Of a stretch of 8,657 nucleotides of DNA, positions 5,735 to 8,657 are shown piece by piece (the stretch's first letter is position 1; every line of letters begins with the position of its first letter). The stretch is from an uncultured Gemmatimonadota bacterium (GTDB taxonomy: Bacteria > Gemmatimonadota > Gemmatimonadetes > Gemmatimonadales > Gemmatimonadaceae): assembly GCA_946479015.1 (NCBI GenBank), contig CAMLEQ010000146.1, forward strand, positions 1-8,657. Reading direction: 5' to 3'. Under the pieces are notes generated by a model. That model worked only from the letters and a program-made list of their open reading frames with translations, was not told where the DNA came from and ran no database searches. Made by a program: the position numbers and the translations under genes.

Positions 5735-5762
5735 ACTTCGTATAAGATATGTTATGTAAACT
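5735..5762 (+). other. dif: dif site (XerC/XerD chromosome dimer resolution site)
   Basis: The 28-base site has the 11-6-11 layout of dif: left arm ACTTCGTATAA (XerC side), centre GATATG, right arm TTATGTAAACT (XerD side). From memory, the right arm is identical to that of the Bacillus subtilis dif site and the left arm differs from it at two positions. The E. coli arms also agree at the conserved inner bases (ATAA and TTATGT). XerC and XerD, tyrosine recombinases guided by FtsK, act here to resolve chromosome dimers near the end of replication. Supporting context: it is a 25% GC island in GC-rich DNA, lies in a convergent intergenic gap, and genes on both sides point toward it. The orientation assignment of XerC and XerD arms follows the known consensus. 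Confidence 0.85.
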
Positions 5763-5798
5763 CACGCACGTGCATGGCTGTGGAAAACTGCTCCCTAC

Positions 5799-7568
5799 TC
5801 ACGGGACCATAGCGCCGTCGTCCTCGAACCACATCGGCTCGTAGTCGCCGTGCACGAGCGCATGGATGTGCGATACACGCGACCGCCAGCTCGGACCAGC
5901 GTCCGTCGCGAGCGCCGCGAGCGCGGCGCGCGAGATCCACGGAAATCGCGCACCCAGTTCCGCGAGCTTCTCCCCCGCCGGCCGGTCATCCTTGCGCCCC
6001 ACGAGACGGTACGCAGCGGCCTGCACCCTCACCCGGCGGCTGTCCGAGAGAATTCGCTCGCTCTCGATCGCCGGCCCCTCCGACCAGTGTCCGTAGCGCC
6101 GAATGGCCCCCTTCGGACGGAATACCTCACCCATCGATGGCATCGCATTGAAGAAGTGCCGCACCAACGGTGGCGTCGTGTACAATTGCGCGTTCCGCAC
6201 GCCGGCTCGCGCCGCGGCCGCGGTGATGCACCGTACATCCCCGCCGATCAGGTAGTTGCGGAACTGGATCACGAACAGCTTCTGCCGGAAGGTCAGCCCA
6301 TCGGCCTCCTGGACCAGCTGCACCTCCTTCTCCATCCGGTCCAGCCAGGCCTGGCGGAGCTCCCAGCTCAGGAACGCCAGCCGATCGGGACCGTACCAGA
6401 TCGGCGTGGCGCGCCGCCTACACGCCAGCGCCATGAGGAAGGCCCGGTCGAAATCCGGTGAGTACTGGTCGAGCGCTGCCCCCTTGGCGTAGATCCGCAG
6501 CAACCGCCGCGGCATCCGTTCCCTGAACTTCTGGATGGCCCGCGCGAGAGGCACACGCGCGTCGCTTCCGCTCAGCCCCTGCAAGAGCACGCCGGCGGCC
6601 AGGTCGCGAACCGACACCCGGCGTGTGTTCCCGAACTCGGCCATGGCATCGGCATTCTGCCCCGTGAGCACCAGATCGCTCCCCTGGTGGCGCGCCAGGT
6701 CGGCCAACTCCAGATCGACCTCCGGGTCGGTATGAATCGCGCACGGACGATTGCCGAGGTCCACGCATTTGATCTGGCGCCAGGGACGCAACACGTTCAG
6801 CCGGAGCCCGGAGCCCGCGAGTCGCGCGTACGCGGTGGGCAGCTCGCGGTCGATCAGCAGGTAGTGCGCGACGGTCACCGCGGCGCGTGATTCGCGCATC
6901 GCGAGCAGCATCGCCGTGGAGTCGGCACCGCCCGAGAAATTCACCTGTACCTGTCGCGCGCTCCGGGCGATGGTCGCCGCCGCGCCCCGGATCGCCTCCG
7001 GGAAGCCTCCAGGCGCGTCGCCACGCGGAAAGAGATCCCTGCGCGTGCATCGCAGCGCCTCGCCGGAGAACCGAAGCTCGAGCACCGACAGCGGGCAGCT
7101 CTTCCCGATTCCGGAGATGGGGGTGCCGCTGCCATAGATCGTACCGGTGCGGAACAGCTCGAAGAGGCTGACCTCGTCGAGCTGGGCATCGCCTTGCGCC
7201 AGCCGTGATAGCCTGGGCGACACGAGTAGCCGGTTCCCCTGGATGCGGTAGAAGTACTCCGTGAGGCCGTACAGGTCGCATCCGAACAGCACGCCGCCGT
7301 CGGGGCCGATGCAGGCGCAGAGCGCGCCGGCCCCGCTGAACCCGAGCAGGAAGTGCTCTATCGTCTGGGACTGCCGCGGGTCCGCGAAGAGCAGCGGGGC
7401 GCCGGCCACGAGCACGTCGTAGCGGGCCACCCTCCCGAGTGGGCGCATTCCGATGATCCGCCGCGTGACGATCGTCGATGGATCGATCGCCAGCAGATCC
7501 GGAATGGGTGCGCGATCGAATGCCTCGCCAGGAGGCGGTTCCCGCCGGTCCGAGTCGCGCGTGCCCAC
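5799..7568 (-). CDS. Asparagine synthetase-like amide/ligase-type protein lacking the glutaminase cysteine
   Basis: The 589-residue protein belongs to the asparagine synthetase superfamily. Residues ~80-175 keep the second half of the Ntn-amidotransferase fold (GCDLYGLTEYFYR, LLVSPRLSRLA, then the linker with YGSGTPISGI). The N-terminus does not begin with the nucleophile Cys, so glutamine cannot supply ammonia. The synthetase half has the ATP pyrophosphate loop FSGGADS (212-217 for SGGADS). Where AsnB has GxGADE it reads TGQNADAMAEF (302-312), losing the Glu. A K-x-x-I-R element (Lys about 486) resembles the catalytic Lys of AsnB and beta-lactam synthetase. It probably adenylates a carboxylate and joins it to an amine, as lasso-peptide cyclases and beta-lactam synthetases do; the substrate is unknown. 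GTG 7568 has GAGGAG at 7576-7581. It lies downstream of dapF by 47 bases and ends 36 bases from dif. Confidence 0.85.
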   Translation of the reverse strand: MGTRDSDRREPPPGEAFDRAPIPDLLAIDPSTIVTRRIIGMRPLGRVARYDVLVAGAPLLFADPRQSQTIEHFLLGFSGAGALCACIGPDGGVLFGCDLYGLTEYFYRIQGNRLLVSPRLSRLAQGDAQLDEVSLFELFRTGTIYGSGTPISGIGKSCPLSVLELRFSGEALRCTRRDLFPRGDAPGGFPEAIRGAAATIARSARQVQVNFSGGADSTAMLLAMRESRAAVTVAHYLLIDRELPTAYARLAGSGLRLNVLRPWRQIKCVDLGNRPCAIHTDPEVDLELADLARHQGSDLVLTGQNADAMAEFGNTRRVSVRDLAAGVLLQGLSGSDARVPLARAIQKFRERMPRRLLRIYAKGAALDQYSPDFDRAFLMALACRRRATPIWYGPDRLAFLSWELRQAWLDRMEKEVQLVQEADGLTFRQKLFVIQFRNYLIGGDVRCITAAAARAGVRNAQLYTTPPLVRHFFNAMPSMGEVFRPKGAIRRYGHWSEGPAIESERILSDSRRVRVQAAAYRLVGRKDDRPAGEKLAELGARFPWISRAALAALATDAGPSWRSRVSHIHALVHGDYEPMWFEDDGAMVP

Positions 7569-7588
7569 CGGAACTCCTCGACATCGAT

Positions 7589-7607
7589 GCGTCGCCGATG
7601 GCGACGC
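7589..7607 (-). other. Hairpin between dapF and the asparagine synthetase-like gene
   Basis: GCGTCGCC and GGCGACGC form a perfect 8-bp stem around a 3-base loop, 9 bases after the dapF stop and just before the ribosome site of the next gene. No T-run follows on the - strand. It may be an mRNA processing or stability element, or a partial terminator that lowers expression of the downstream gene. Confidence 0.45.
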
Positions 7608-7615
7608 GGAACAGC

Positions 7616-8452
7616 TCAGCGGTCTGCCAGCTCGCCCGTGAAGACCAGTCGCCCTTCACCGCGGAGGCTCGGGCGCCACGTGGCGTTGCCCCGGTCACCA
7701 TTCCGGCGCAGGGTCACTGTGACCTGCCGCTCCGAGTGCGTCACCAGCGTCACCACGTCTCCCGCATCGCCCCATGCCGAGAGGAGGATCGCGGTGGCGA
7801 TCGCTCCGGTGCCGCACGCGAGCGTCTCACCCTCTACCCCGCGCTCGTAGGTCCGGATCCGCCAGCTCCCGCCCTCGCCCGGCGCCACGAAGTTCACGTT
7901 CGCTCCCGCCGGGCGCAGCGACTCGTGGAGCCGGAGCGGCCGCCCTCGCCCCACGACGTCCAGCCCCTCCAGCGAGTCGCGCAGCACCACCAGGTGCGGC
8001 ACTCCCACCAGCGCAAACCCGATCCGCCGCTCCCCCTCCTCCAGCGCCACCCCCTCCGCGGTCGGGCGTACCTCCGCCACTGCCGGCAGGTCCACCTCCG
8101 GGAGCGCGCCGACCATGCGCGCGCTCAGCACGCCGGAATCGGTCTCGAAGCGCATCCCCTCGCGCTTGCCCGCCCCGAGGTCCGCGGCGAGGCGCGTCAC
8201 GCACAGCGACGCGTTCCCGCACATCGCGGCGCGAGACCCGTCGCTGTTGTAGTACGACATCCGGAAGTCCGCGTCGCGCCCATTCGGCGCCTCGATGAAC
8301 ACCACCCCGTCGGCGCCGACTCCGGTCCCGCGCGCGCACAGCGACTCGATCACCGCGGGGGTCGCCATCGCTCCCACGGGCTCTTCGCGGTCGTCGAACA
8401 CGACGAAATCGTTCCCCGACCCGCTCATCTTGTAGAAGCGCCAGGCCGTCAT
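7616..8452 (-). CDS. dapF: Diaminopimelate epimerase
   Basis: DapF interconverts LL- and meso-diaminopimelate without a cofactor, the last step before lysine and the source of the peptidoglycan cross-linking residue. The 278-residue product is of normal length. It starts FYKMSGSGNDF (6-16), has TGVGADG (43-49), the first catalytic Cys78 in NSDGSRAAMCGN, and the second, Cys213, in ERGVEGETLACGTG. The usual GNPH element reads GVPH (150-153), and CGNG reads CGNA; both lie near the substrate, and GVPH occurs in other DapF groups as far as I recall. ATG 8452 is chosen because the conserved N-terminus follows at once and it overlaps the upstream stop by one base (TGATG), implying coupled translation with the polyprenol-phosphate glycosyltransferase. 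Confidence 0.97.
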   Translation of the reverse strand: MTAWRFYKMSGSGNDFVVFDDREEPVGAMATPAVIESLCARGTGVGADGVVFIEAPNGRDADFRMSYYNSDGSRAAMCGNASLCVTRLAADLGAGKREGMRFETDSGVLSARMVGALPEVDLPAVAEVRPTAEGVALEEGERRIGFALVGVPHLVVLRDSLEGLDVVGRGRPLRLHESLRPAGANVNFVAPGEGGSWRIRTYERGVEGETLACGTGAIATAILLSAWGDAGDVVTLVTHSERQVTVTLRRNGDRGNATWRPSLRGEGRLVFTGELADR

Positions 8453-8657
8453 CAGAGTTGCCCCGTGATCGACCACCAGCGAAGCCGCCACACCATCCAG
8501 ATCGCTTCGCGCACGATCTTCTTCGACATCTTGCTCTCCCCCTCCGTCCGATCCACGAAGACGATCGGGATCTCCGCGATGCGGAACCCCTTCTTCCACG
8601 CGCGGAAGCTCATCTCGATCTGGAACGCGTAGCCGTTCGACTTCACCGCATCCAGGT
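8452..8657 (-). CDS. Polyprenol-phosphate mannosyltransferase-type family 2 glycosyltransferase, C-terminal end (partial)
   Basis: About 67 residues of the C-terminus are visible; the gene runs off the right edge. The segments SNGYAFQIEMSFRAWKKGF, RIAEIPIVFVDRTEGESKMS and IVREAIWMVWRLRW are characteristic of DPM1-like synthases that move mannose (or another hexose) from a GDP- or UDP-sugar to polyprenyl phosphate at the membrane. These lipid-linked sugars feed glycan or lipoprotein modification. The protein ends soon after the conserved WRLRWW without a membrane domain, so it is the short soluble type. An in-frame GTG at 8646 is internal, not the start. Its stop overlaps dapF by one base. The donor sugar is not certain. 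Confidence 0.88.
   Translation of the reverse strand, partial: LDAVKSNGYAFQIEMSFRAWKKGFRIAEIPIVFVDRTEGESKMSKKIVREAIWMVWRLRWWSITGQL

Larger units (their letters stand above)
5466..5798. other. Gene-free convergent intergenic region holding hairpins and the dif site
   Basis: This stretch of 333 bases separates the last + gene from the last - gene. The open frames crossing it have no ribosome site or family motif and run through the hairpins, so I call no gene. In order it holds a long-range stem from the TPR stop codon, a 15-bp hairpin, a 7-bp dyad and the 28-base dif-like site, each listed separately. Base composition drops sharply at the dif site (7 G+C in 28). Confidence 0.65.

Noticed and set aside
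5733..5745. Similarity of the left dif arm to a loxP arm (TACTTCGTATA)
   Set aside because: Only one arm resembles loxP; the other arm and the 6-base spacing fit dif (11-6-11), not loxP (13-8-13).
5741..5756. AT-rich TATAAGATATGTTATG as a promoter -10 region
   Set aside because: It lies in a convergent gap with no gene start downstream on either strand, and is fully explained as the inner part of dif.
5546..5812. Open frame of 88 codons on + crossing the dif region
   Set aside because: It runs through the terminator hairpin and dif, has no ribosome site or recognisable motif, and overlaps the end of the - strand gene.
5799..7568. Lasso-peptide or beta-lactam biosynthetic cluster
   Set aside because: No precursor peptide, leader peptidase, RRE or partner enzymes are seen beside the asparagine synthetase-like gene; superfamily membership alone is not enough.
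5735..7615. Xer-integrated mobile element carrying the asparagine synthetase-like gene
   Set aside because: Only one dif-like site is visible; the dapF-proximal gap has no second copy.

Overview
The window is GC-rich bacterial chromosome. It carries compact, overlapping housekeeping genes, one tRNA gene without an encoded CCA, and many GTG starts. The gene set (surE, pcm, apt, dapF, a DPM-type glycosyltransferase) fits a free-living bacterium that uses the diaminopimelate pathway. The overall style suggests Gemmatimonadota or a similar high-GC lineage, but that is only an impression and no taxonomic marker is present.

Left arm (1-5465, every gene on +). A MerR-type regulator tail runs into a family 2 glycosyltransferase, then surE and pcm. 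These four reading frames overlap by 1-4 bases, so they look like one translationally coupled unit. surE (nucleotidase) and pcm (isoaspartyl protein repair) are a familiar stress and stationary-phase pair. After 71 bases comes a long acidic, low-complexity protein of unknown function. It is followed closely by acylphosphatase and adenine phosphoribosyltransferase (apt). A 352-base non-coding stretch (4302-4653) holds an AT-rich patch with a perfect 18-base operator-like palindrome and other dyads. Next come tRNA-Arg(CCU) and a membrane-anchored TPR protein resembling YfgM.

Centre (5466-5798, no gene). This stretch has a long-range hairpin just after the TPR stop codon, a strong 15-bp terminator-like hairpin, a smaller dyad, and at 5735-5762 a 28-base sequence with the architecture and arm sequences of a XerC/XerD dif site. 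Gene orientation switches exactly here: all + to the left, all - to the right, with matching G/C strand bias in the samples I counted. This suggests the window spans the chromosome-dimer-resolution site and replication terminus.

Right arm (5799-8657, every gene on -). In transcription order these are the end of a DPM-type polyprenol-phosphate glycosyltransferase, dapF (overlapping it by one base), a hairpin, and a 589-residue protein of the asparagine synthetase / beta-lactam synthetase / lasso cyclase superfamily. That last protein lacks the glutaminase cysteine and has an altered second catalytic motif. It ends 36 bases from dif.

The two most noteworthy items are the dif site with its strand-polarity switch and the Cys-less asparagine-synthetase-like protein beside it. 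No CRISPR array, insertion sequence, integrase or complete defence system is visible.
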